Assembly: GCA_025765615.1 (NCBI GenBank)
Contig: JAIVFJ010000055.1
Coordinates: 124,001-188,000, forward strand
Direction: 5' to 3'
DNA: 64,000 nucleotides
From: Zopfochytrium polystomum
Taxonomy: Eukaryota > Chytridiomycota > Chytridiomycetes > Chytridiales > Chytridiaceae
Below, piece after piece: positions 40,321 to 50,364 of the stretch. The notes under the pieces were generated by a model. That model saw only the letters and a list, made by a program, of their open reading frames with translations. It did not search any database and was not told where the DNA came from. A program made the translations under genes and the position numbers. Each line of letters begins with the position of its first letter. Position 1 is the first letter of the stretch.

Positions 40321-42511
40321 TGTGAGACTGTGCTCTCTAAATCCTCACCCTGGGCTATGGGTGGCAAATAGAGCAATGGCCTAAATACCAATCCTGAAAA
40401 GTGAAAAAGGGCAAAAAGGAGATGTCTAGGGGTCACTAGACAGGACAATGTATTTGGAGTCTTAAGAAGCCCAAGAAACACAAAGAAACTCTCTTATTAC
40501 ACACAAAGAGAAGACTCTCACACTCAGACCAAAGGCAACTGTGAAAAGGTGGCACACTAGCAAAGAATGTGCAGGGTTCTCTGGTCCATGACACAGAGTG
40601 GGCCCAATGGGAGGCAAAAGCCAAAGCCAAAGGGGACCGGGAAATCTGGTAACAATGCTGGAGGTGCAAGATGCAGCATGCTCCAGGGAGCGGCACTAAG
40701 TGCAGCACTCCAATCCAACTGAAGAAGACAAGAGAGTGGGGAGGAAAGTGGCCAGACCCCGGTCTGTTGGAGCCACCACCATGGAGCAAGGCTCCCTCTC
40801 TGTCAAAGACAAGCCCTAAGTTGGAGGGGGTTGGACACAGAGGGCAAACACAAGGAACAGTTAGTGTGCAGAGGTGTCTGTTGAATTAAATCAGAACTGT
40901 TTTCCACTTAACAGAACCAGACACAACTTGTCTCACTCCAAGGAGAAGTTCCAACTCAATCCAAGGAGGGGGCACACAGGGGTGGGAGACAGTGGGACTC
41001 TTCTTACTTCATCCTACTAGGACACAGACATCTGCTTCACCAAGCCAGAGGAATTCCCTATCTTAGAAGCAAGGAAGGTTAACACCCACTCCCTCACCCA
41101 AATGTGACACCATGACATCACAGGCATTAATCTGAGAGAAAGAGGGTCTGAACCCAGTGAAGACCAGGCCCACCAGAGGCCACAGGAGCCAACAACCAGG
41201 GAGGAGGGGGCATACCTGAGAGACCGTTCCTGCAGCAGTACCTGACCAGACAGCTCATTCATATCCCCTTGAGAGACCTGGATTTGACTAGATGTATTGA
41301 CAGGAACCTAGAGGCACCACCACAGATTTACCCTCCATCCTTCCATCACCAAGTGGCTCCTACCCAGTCCAACCTAAGCAGCATGCAGAATTGGTGAGGT
41401 GCACTGGGGCTTGAACCCAGCACACTGCCATCATGGCCAAGAGGACTTCAACCTCCTGTCACACACCAGGGGACTGCCACCCCCAGCTCTACATACAGTC
41501 AGGAAGAAAAGGGCAGGCAAGGGACTTCAGGCACAGGTTCTCACAGTCAACAAGATGGGGGGCAGCTGCTTAAATAGGAAAGGGTTGGAATCAGCAGGGT
41601 GAAGGAAGAAGGAAGGGAAAAGAGGGGAAAACATATACAAAAGAACAAAACAATAAATAAAACAGCAAAGAAGAGAGAGGAGGAGTGAGTCACCAAACAA
41701 TGGGGCTGAGCCATCAAACAAGGAAGACAGCTCAGAAAATCATGGAGCATTTCTTGGCATCAGCTGCCAAGAAAGATGGAGGAGATGGAGAGAGCTGGTT
41801 GGTGCAAAGAGGAAGACAGTCACTCTCAGCCACACAAGAAAGAAAAGACACAGACAGAGACAACAAGGAATAAATAAAAGAGAAAACAGGAAAAACAGGA
41901 AAAACAGGATAAATTACTAATTGGAAAAATAAGTAAAAATCACCAATGAAAAGATAAAGAAAAACCCTGTGATCTCATACCCTTTTATGAGGTATTACAT
42001 CATGGTAGCAGGTGGTAGGGCTTGTTAGCTCTGCCATCATCTTGTTAACTCTGTCCATCTGGGCTTAGCACTTCTCCCACAGAAGTGTTTCAGTCCTAAG
42101 TCATTTCCAAAAGTGAGGGGCCATTGGCCAGGCATAGTAGGACTTTGCATTTCTGCCCAGTCTGTCAACTAGCATGTCTCGAACTTGGCACCTTCCCAAT
42201 TGAAGGGAGCGCTCTAACCACTGAGCAAGGGAACCTTGTATCAGCAATCAGAATCAAGACTGAGTCTTTCTGTCTGCAACATCGCCAATAATAAGTAATA
42301 ATAGTAGAGCTCAGAGGCAGACATACAGAGCCAGTCAAAGGCCGTATGGAAACCCAATAAATAATAAGAGAGTAGGAATCCAAGCCTAGTCACGTTTTGC
42401 CAGCAAAACGCGGGTCGAGACGGGGTGGTAATCCTCACAATTACCAGTTAAAAAGTGGGTATACACTTAATTTATTTGAGGTCACAGGCTTGACAGCCTG
42501 TCGTCCTCACA
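40321..42511 (-). repeat. G1 5' LTR (LTR copy 2, 2191 bp)
   Basis: TGTGAG...CTCACA. Faces the ORF-A leader. Diagnostic bases separate it from copies 3 and 4 in the left half (GACAATGTATTTGG, GACACAGAGGG) and pair it with copy 3 in the right half (GCAATCAGAATC, GTCAAAGGCC). Confidence 0.8.
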
Positions 42512-43117
42512 TCTGGGGCTGCTCACGGATAAGATCTTCAACAAAGTCCTTGCGGGTGAGGGACATTGGATGTCCACTTCCGACAGAGCAAGCGTCTGTA
42601 TGTGTTCCCCACTTCTCGTACATAGCCAAAATGTTCCTCATGGATTGCGTGCTGATTATGAAACGTTCAGCCAGCTTCTTCGTTGTCGGGACGTAACAAA
42701 AACCGAAAAACACAAAAAGAAAAAAAAAACTCGATGCCACAATCGCAAATCCACGCCTGCGTTTCAATCTGCCCAAAGCAGCCTTAACTGCTGTGGACTT
42801 TTGCCAAGATGGCATTGTAGACAAAGGTCTTGCCACATTCTCCCACTCCTTCAAGATAAAAGATTCAACCTTCTGAGGGAGGCACCACTCCAGGCTGTCA
42901 AAATTGCTCAACAGCATCCACCACTGCCCTGTAAACAAAGGCCTGCCCCTGGTTGAAGCTCCTTTCAGCATTTGCCACAATGGCCTCCAGCTGCTGCTGG
43001 TTGTAGTACGAGTTTAGCCTTTGAAAAATCAGCTGGAGCTGGCCTTCCAGTGCCAGCACAGGCTCCGGCTGGAACTCTTCCAGCTGTGGCAGGGTGGGGA
43101 AGTTGCGCAGTGAGGTC
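42512..43117 (-). pseudogene. Spacer 1: Tc1-like HTH plus Helitron helicase piece
   Basis: 606 bp, apparently identical to 45309-45914. On the minus strand the first ~385 nt (43117-42733) encode a Helitron stretch (LRNFPTLPQLEEF, LNSYYNQQQLEAIV) and a degenerate P-loop (GVGECGKTFVYNAILAKVHS). After an A-run, a Tc1/mariner-type helix-turn-helix piece follows (KKLAERFIISTQSMRNIL, LTRKDFVEDLIREQPQ). Neither is intact. Confidence 0.6.
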
Positions 43118-45308
43118 TGTGAGACTGTGCTCTCTAAATCCTCACCCTGGGCTATGGGTGGCAAATAGAGCAATGGCCTAAATACCAATCCTGAAAAGTG
43201 AAAAAGGGCAAAAAGGAGATGTCTAGGGGTCACTAGACAGGACAATGCATTTGGAGTCTTAAGAAGCCCAAGAAACACAAAGAAACTCTCTTATTACACA
43301 CAAAGAGAAGACTCTCACACTCAGACCAAAGGCAACTGTGAAAAGGTGGCACACTAGCAAAGAATGTGCAGGGTTCTCTGGTCCATGACACAGAGTGGGC
43401 CCAATGGGAGGCAAAAGCCAAAGCCAAAGGGGACCGGGAAATCCGGTAACAATACTGGAGGTGCAAGATGCAACAAGCTCCAGGGAGCGGCACTAAGTGC
43501 AGCACTCCAATCCAACTGAAGAAGACAAGAGAGTGGGGAGGAAAGTGGCCAGACCCCAGTCTGTTGGAGCCACCACCATGGAGCAAGGCTCCCTCTCTGT
43601 CAAAGACAAGCCCTAAGTTGGAGGGGGTTGGACACAAAGGGCAAACACAAGGAACAGTTAGTGTGCAGAGGTGTCTGTTGAATTAAATCAGAACTGTTTT
43701 CCACTTAACAGAACCAGACACAACTTGTCTCACTCCAAGGAGAAGTTCCAACTCAATCCAAGGAGGGGGCACACAGGGGTGGGAGACAGTGGGACTCTTC
43801 TTACTTCATCCTACTAGGACACAGACATCTGCTTCACCAAGCCAGAGGAATTCCCTATCTTAGAAGCAAGGAAGGTTAACACCCACTCCCTCACCCAAAT
43901 GTGACACCATGACATCACAGGCATTAATCTGAGAGAAAGAGGGTCTGAACCCAGTGAAGACCAGGCCCACCAGAGGCCACAGGAGCCAACAACCAGGGAG
44001 GAGGGGGCATACCTGAGAGACCGTTCCTGCAGCAGTACCTGACCAGACAGCTCATTCATATCCCCTTGAGAGACCTGGATTTGACTAGATGTATTGACAG
44101 GAACCTAGAGGCACCACCACAGATTTACCCTCCATCCTTCCATCACCAAGTGGCTCCTACCCAGTCCAACCTAAGCAGCATGCAGAATTGGTGAGGTGCA
44201 CTGGGGCTTGAACCCAGCACACTGCCATCATGGCCAAGAGGACTTCAACCTCCTGTCACACACCAGGGGACTGCCACCCCCAGCTCTACATACAGTCAGG
44301 AAGAAAAGGGCAGGCAAGGGACTTCAGGCACAGGTTCTCACAGTCAACAAGATGGGGGGCAGCTGCTTAAATAGGAAAGGGTTGGAATCAGCAGGGTGAA
44401 GGAAGAAGGAAGGGAAAAGAGGGGAAAACATATACAAAAGAACAAAACAATAAATAAAACAGCAAAGAAGAGAGAGGAGGAGTGAGTCACCAAACAATGG
44501 GGCTGAGCCATCAAACAAGGAAGACAGCTCAGAAAATCATGGAGCATTTCTTGGCATCAGCTGCCAAGAAAGATGGAGGAGATGGAGAGAGCTGGTTGGT
44601 GCAAAGAGGAAGACAGTCACTCTCAGCCACACAAGAAAGAAAAGACACAGACAGAGACAACAAGGAATAAATAAAAGAGAAAACAGGAAAAACAGGAAAA
44701 ACAGGATAAATTACTAATTGGAAAAATAAGTAAAAATCACCAATGAAAAGATAAAGAAAAACCCTGTGATCTCATACCCTTTTATGAGGTATTACATCAT
44801 GGTAGCAGGTGGTAGGGCTTGTTAGCTCTGCCATCATCTTGTTAACTCTGTCCATCTGGGCTTAGCACTTCTCCCACAGAAGTGTTTCAGTCCTAAGTCA
44901 TTTCCAAAAGTGAGGGGCCATTGGCCAGGCATAGTAGGACTTTGCATTTCTGCCCAGTCTGTCAACTAGCATGTCTCGAACTTGGCACCTTCCCAATTGA
45001 AGGGAGCGCTCTAACCACTGAGCAAGGGAACCTTGTATCAGCAATCAGAATCAAGACTGAGTCTTTCTGTCTGCAACATCGCCAATAATAAGTAATAATA
45101 GTAGAGCTCAGAGGCAGACATACAGAGCCAGTCAAAGGCCGTATGGAAACCCAATAAATAATAAGAGAGTAGGAATCCAAGCCTAGTCACGTTTTGCCAG
45201 CAAAACGCGGGTCGAGACGGGGTGGTAATCCTCACAATTACCAGTTAAAAAGTGGGTATACACTTAATTTATTTGAGGTCACAGGCTTGACAGCCTGTCG
45301 TCCTCACA
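43118..45308 (-). repeat. LTR copy 3, chimera of copies 2 and 4
   Basis: 2191 bp. Its left ~520 bp carry the variants of copy 4 (GACAATGCATTTGG, CCCCAGTCTG, GACACAAAGGG); its right part carries those of copy 2 (GAGACCGTTCC, GCAATCAGAATC, GTCAAAGGCC). The switch lies between 43637 and 43771. Confidence 0.85.
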
Positions 45309-45914
45309 TCTGGGGCTGCTCACGGATAAGATCTTCAACAAAGTCCTTGCGGGTGAGGGACATTGGATGTCCACTTCCGACAGAGCAAGCGTCTGTATGT
45401 GTTCCCCACTTCTCGTACATAGCCAAAATGTTCCTCATGGATTGCGTGCTGATTATGAAACGTTCAGCCAGCTTCTTCGTTGTCGGGACGTAACAAAAAC
45501 CGAAAAACACAAAAAGAAAAAAAAAACTCGATGCCACAATCGCAAATCCACGCCTGCGTTTCAATCTGCCCAAAGCAGCCTTAACTGCTGTGGACTTTTG
45601 CCAAGATGGCATTGTAGACAAAGGTCTTGCCACATTCTCCCACTCCTTCAAGATAAAAGATTCAACCTTCTGAGGGAGGCACCACTCCAGGCTGTCAAAA
45701 TTGCTCAACAGCATCCACCACTGCCCTGTAAACAAAGGCCTGCCCCTGGTTGAAGCTCCTTTCAGCATTTGCCACAATGGCCTCCAGCTGCTGCTGGTTG
45801 TAGTACGAGTTTAGCCTTTGAAAAATCAGCTGGAGCTGGCCTTCCAGTGCCAGCACAGGCTCCGGCTGGAACTCTTCCAGCTGTGGCAGGGTGGGGAAGT
45901 TGCGCAGTGAGGTC
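45309..45914 (-). pseudogene. Spacer 2: duplicate of spacer 1
   Basis: Second copy of the 606-bp Helitron/Tc1 segment. Its right end (GGTC, 45911-45914) is the left target duplication of LTR copy 4, whose other side continues the Helitron. Confidence 0.65.
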
Positions 45915-47867
45915 TGTGAGACTGTGCTCTCTAAATCCTCACCCTGGGCTATGGGTGGCAAATAGAGCAATGGCCTAAATACCAATCCTGAAAAGTGAAA
46001 AAGGGCAAAAAGGAGATGTCTAGGGGTCACTAGACAGGACAATGCATTTGGAGTCTTAAGAAGCCCAAGAAACACAAAGAAACTCTCTTATTACACACAA
46101 AGAGAAGACTCTCACACTCAGACCAAAGGCAACTGTGAAAAGGTGGCACACTAGCAAAGAATGTGCAGGGTTCTCTGGTCCATGACACAGAGTGGGCCCA
46201 ATGGGAGGCAAAAGCCAAAGCCAAAGGGGACCGGGAAATCCGGTAACAATACTGGAGGTGCAAGATGCAACAAGCTCCAGGGAGCGGCACTAAGTGCAGC
46301 ACTCCAATCCAACTGAAGAAGACAAGAGAGTGGGGAGGAAAGTGGCCAGACCCCAGTCTGTTGGAGCCACCACCATGGAGCAAGGCTCCCTCTCTGTCAA
46401 AGACAAGCCCTAAGTTGGAGGGGGTTGGACACAAAGGGCAAACACAAGGAACAGTTAGTGTGCAGAGGTGTCTGTTGAATTAAATCAGAACTGTTTTCCA
46501 CTTAACAGAACCAGACACAACTTGTCTCACTCCAAGGAGAAGTTCCAACTCAATCCAAGGAGGGGGCATACCTGAGAGACCATTCCTGCAGCAGTACCTG
46601 ACCAGACAGCTCATTCATATCCCCTTGAGAGACCTGGATTTGACTAGATGTATTGACAGGAACCTAGAGGCACCACCACAGATTTACCCTCCATCCTTCC
46701 ATCACCAAGTGGCTCCTACCCAGTCCAACCTAAGCAGCATGCAGAATTGGTGAGGTGCACTGGGGCTTGAACCCAGCACACTGCCATCATGGCCAAGAGG
46801 ACTTCAACCTCCTGTCACACACCAGGGGACTGCCACCCCCAGCTCTACATACAGTCAGGAAGAAAAGGGCAGGCAAGGGACTTCAGGCACAGGTTCTCAC
46901 AGTCAACAAGATGGGGGGCAGCTGCTTAAATAGGAAAGGGTTGGAATCAGCAGGGTGAAGGAAGAAGGAAGGGAAAAGAGGGGAAAACATATACAAAAGA
47001 ACAAAACAATAAATAAAACAGCAAAGAAGAGAGAGGAGGAGTGAGTCACCAAACAATGGGGCTGAGCCATCAAACAAGGAAGACAGCTCAGAAAATCATG
47101 GAGCATTTCTTGGCATCAGCTGCCAAGAAAGATGGAGGAGATGGAGAGAGCTGGTTGGTGCAAAGAGGAAGACAGTCACTCTCAGCCACACAAGAAAGAA
47201 AAGACACAGACAGAGACAACAAGGAATAAATAAAAGAGAAAACAGGAAAAACAGGAAAAACAGGATAAATTACTAATTGGAAAAATAAGTAAAAATCACC
47301 AATGAAAAGATAAAGAAAAACCCTGTGATCTCATACCCTTTTATGAGGTATTACATCATGGTAGCAGGTGGTAGGGCTTGTTAGCTCTGCCATCATCTTG
47401 TTAACTCTGTCCATCTGGGCTTAGCACTTCTCCCACAGAAGTGTTTCAGTCCTAAGTCATTTCCAAAAGTGAGGGGCCATTGGCCAGGCATAGTAGGACT
47501 TTGCATTTCTGCCCAGTCTGTCAACTAGCATGTCTCGAACTTGGCACCTTCCCAATTGAAGGGAGCGCTCTAACCACTGAGCAAGGGAGCCTTGTATCAG
47601 CAATTAGAATCAAGACTGAGTCTTTCTGTCTGCAACATCGCCAATAATAAGTAATAATAGTAGAGCTCAGAGGCAGACATACAGAGCCAGTCGGAGGCCA
47701 TATGGAAACCCAATAAATAATAAGAGAGTAGGAATCCAAGCCTAGTCACGTTTTGCCAGCAAAACGCAGGTCGAGACGGGGTGGTAATCCTCACAATTAC
47801 CAGTTAAAAAGTGGGTATACACTTAATTTATTTGAGGTCACAGGCTCGACAGCCTGTCGTCCTCACA
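45915..47867 (-). repeat. LTR copy 4, solo LTR in Helitron with internal deletion
   Basis: 1953 bp, flanked by GGTC on both sides (45911-45914 and 47868-47871). Helitron coding text continues across it, so it is a genuine insertion. It lacks 238 bp between two copies of AGGAGGGGGCA (compare 43761 and 43999 in copy 3). Confidence 0.85.
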
Positions 47868-48950
47868 GGTCAACAAACTCTGCAGATCCTGCCAATGGTT
47901 GCCGCAGCCTGCTGCCTCATGCTTTGCCCACCTCACCTGCCTCTGGTTCCATGTGTAGTACTCAGGAAGTTCAAAGTGCACCAGCCTCCTTGCATCTTCA
48001 TCACACTCATTCAGTCGGAAGAAAGTAAGAAGCTTTGAGTCCCTCCGAAGGGCAGCGACTTCCTCAAGGTCAGCATCCTTGTCAAAGTATACTGGCAGCT
48101 GATTGGGGAGAGGCACAAACAGTGCGTGTGGAGCTGGAAGGCCCTCCAGCAGGCCTCCTGAGCAGACATGTAGTGGGTGTCAAGGAACTCATTGATCTCA
48201 TCCAAGCAGACAGCCACCTCTCCAGAGCGCACTGTCACCCTTAAGGGCCGAGTATTTCATGAGGTACTTGATGGCCCTCATGGTGGCGCAAATCTCCACA
48301 TTGATGTGTGCCTGGTACTTTCTGGACAGATACCGGTTGAATGCAACCACCCACCAGTTGCCCACTTCAAAGATGCATGGGAGGGTGAAATGACGTCCAT
48401 TATTTCTGCGCCAACTGATCAAAGTCAACTGGGGTCTGGGGCGCGTTGCTAGGGTCCAGCCAGGAGGCAATGTGGGCATGGCAAGCCACCCTTTTGAAAC
48501 TCAACCACCCAAACCACTGCAACCTGCTTGCAAAAGCAGGTTTTCAAATCTTGCAGCAGGCTCTTTAGCTTCAGGTTGAACACACATGACACCAGGTCAG
48601 GCCTGTCAACAGCACTCTGCCCAGGAAGCAGGTTGCTTGTGATCTCTGCCCTGGTTGGATTGCAAGTGAAGGTGATGAAGAGAGTTTGCTTCCCATACAT
48701 TTGTGCAATGCTCATTGCATCTGGTACTGCTGCTGCATAAATGGTGGGAACCCAAGGAAGCTGGAAGGAAGGACTACAGTGGCTCACAAAATTGTGCCAA
48801 TGTTTTTTTCGTTTGACTGTCCAACCCCCTCCTGAGTGAACAAGCAAAGGTTTCTTCCTGAAATTCAGTGTGCTCGCCAGGTAAGAGTGTGAAAATGTGT
48901 TACTGAAGTGGGGAAGCAGCACGCCCTCAGCAGAGGAAGATTGAGGCATT
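47868..48950 (-). pseudogene. Helitron Rep/helicase remnant
   Basis: Minus-strand text matches the Helitron helicase-like N-terminal (Rep) domain: YGKQTLFITFTCNPTRAEI, LLPGQSAVDRPDLV and VEFQKGGLPCPHCLL. In the last, the conserved His-x-His of active Reps is Cys-Pro-His. Then come YLSRKYQAHINVEICATMRA and IKYLMKY with the paired-Tyr region, VRSGEVAVCLDEINEFLDTH, and the linker before the helicase (48116-47870). Frames change at about 48470, 48230 and 48110. The helicase P-loop lies beyond LTR copy 4 in spacer 2. It is inactive. Confidence 0.8.
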
Positions 48951-49069
48951 CAAATGATCTCGATCCATTGGCACAATTTTGAGATCTAGATCATGATCTC
49001 CAATTTTCTAAATTTTCCACCAAACTTTTTCCGCAGTTTGAGCAGGTATATAGGAGTGTTCTTGGCACG

Positions 49070-49227
49070 TTTCCTCCTCCTCTGCTCAAGCAGAAAATAT
49101 AGGAGAGGTTTTACCCTGTGCCAGTCATGCTTGCCTAGCAACTATTATAGTGTGCATATCATCATCATTTATCAATTATTCATAACAGAGTTTTGCTCTT
49201 TCTCTCCAAGTTGGGGAGAAGGACCAC
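49070..49227 (+). repeat. LTR-C fragment
   Basis: Contains the CTCCTCTGCTCAAGCAG, CCTGTGCCAGTCATGCTTGCC and CTCCAAGTTGGGGAGAAGGACCA blocks of the copia LTR at 5788-6198, in opposite orientation and truncated at both ends. Confidence 0.6.
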
Positions 49228-49317
49228 AGATGACTTCAGGAGTTCTGGTTTGAGTAGGTGATTGCCACGTGGTTCTGCGAATTTTGCAGTTGCAGCTGGA
49301 AAAGGTCATTTGAGTGG

Positions 49318-49432
49318 AAGAGAGAGAGAGAGAGAGATAGGCAGACGCACAGACAGACAGACAGACAGACTAAGTGATAGCAGGAGAGACAAATAGAGCG
49401 AGAGAGAGACAGACAGACAGACAGACAGAGAG
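49318..49432. repeat. AG and ACAG microsatellites
   Basis: Alternating (AG)n and (ACAG)n tracts. From 49433 to 50364 I see no gene; frames there are short and low in complexity. This is the 3' flank of the STE12-like gene. Confidence 0.8.
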
Positions 49433-50364
49433 GCTGAGGCACTCTGTCAGTCAGTCAGTCTCTCGGGTTGACTGCCACTCCCAGAGACAGGGAGGTAGAC
49501 AGACAACCCATTGACTTACTTTCCTTTCCAGTTTGTCTGTTGAGTGGAAAGCTGCAACTCGTTTTTTTCAGTGTGTTGATTTCTTTCCCCTCTGAAATGG
49601 TAATGAAGCAAGGCGTTCGCTACATCTCTTGGAATAGGCCTGCGCAATCATTCAGTATGAACGAACAAGAAAAAGCCTGACTTGTCACCTGACCTTCCTC
49701 CACCTTGCTCCATCACACTCGGATTTCAACAACATCAACCACTGAATTCGCAGTTATCTTTTCGCCTCCTGCCCACGCCACAAAGAACTGGGGCAGGTGG
49801 CTCAATCAACGGGGAGGCGTAAGGGTCGCAATTCTCGGTGACTTTTTTTTTTCGGTGAATAAGCCAAGGGGGTGGGCGGAAAAATTGTGAACGTATGAGG
49901 GGCTGGCTCAAAATAATGAATACTATAGTACAGATGCATGCGTCAAGAAACGCAAAGACTCGCTGGCGGGACAGGATCAAGAAACGAGTGAAGAGAGAGA
50001 AAAGAGTCCAAAGACAATAAGAAAGGAGTTAACTCAGCGACCGCCTCACGCTTACAGGGGCGACGGTAGATAGGAACGAACATGCGAGACAAAATTGAAA
50101 GGGAAAAAAAATTGGGAAACATCGCAATTTAAACGGGGATTGTTGTCCTCCGAAGCGTGAGAAAAGAGAACAGTTAGATGGACCAAACTGGGTAAAACGG
50201 GATTTCGGGGAATGAAAGTCGGGAATGACAAGAAAGACACCGTTAAGGAAAACATAGGAATTGACAGAAAGGTGGGAGGGGAAAGGTAGGAAGAGAACAA
50301 ATGACGCTGAGCTAACGAACGAGAAAGGGCCCAAAAAAGAGGAACAACACCCGAACCACGCCCC

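Larger units (their letters stand above)
6890..42511 (-). mobile_element. Composite G1: giant chromodomain Ty3/gypsy element
   Basis: Proposed order on the minus strand: 5' LTR (40321-42511), leader with hairpin and tRNA-like sequences, ORF-A (39888-39189 plus 27865-27106), gag (26435-22776), pol (22722-17123 plus 10810-9158), PPT and 3' LTR (6890-9081). Removing elements B and the copia-like insertion leaves about 18.0 kb, very large for Ty3/gypsy. Continuity across both insertions is supported by target duplications and preserved reading frames. No shared target duplication flanks the whole (left ACAT, right TCTG), so the two outer LTRs may have been joined by recombination between copies. 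Confidence 0.65.

Noticed and set aside
41017..44059. Recurrent small ORFs (81, 72, 67, 64 codons) in each G1 LTR as conserved genes
   Set aside because: Their conservation is explained by LTR copy identity. They have no motif and lie on both strands.
40321..47867. The three tandem 2.2-kb units as a complete LTR retrotransposon with a 606-bp interior
   Set aside because: The interior is Helitron and Tc1 debris without PBS, PPT or retroelement genes, and the variant pattern shows unequal crossing-over.
49318..49432. CRISPR-like or satellite array
   Set aside because: Simple di- and tetranucleotide tracts without spacers. No CRISPR array was seen anywhere in the window.
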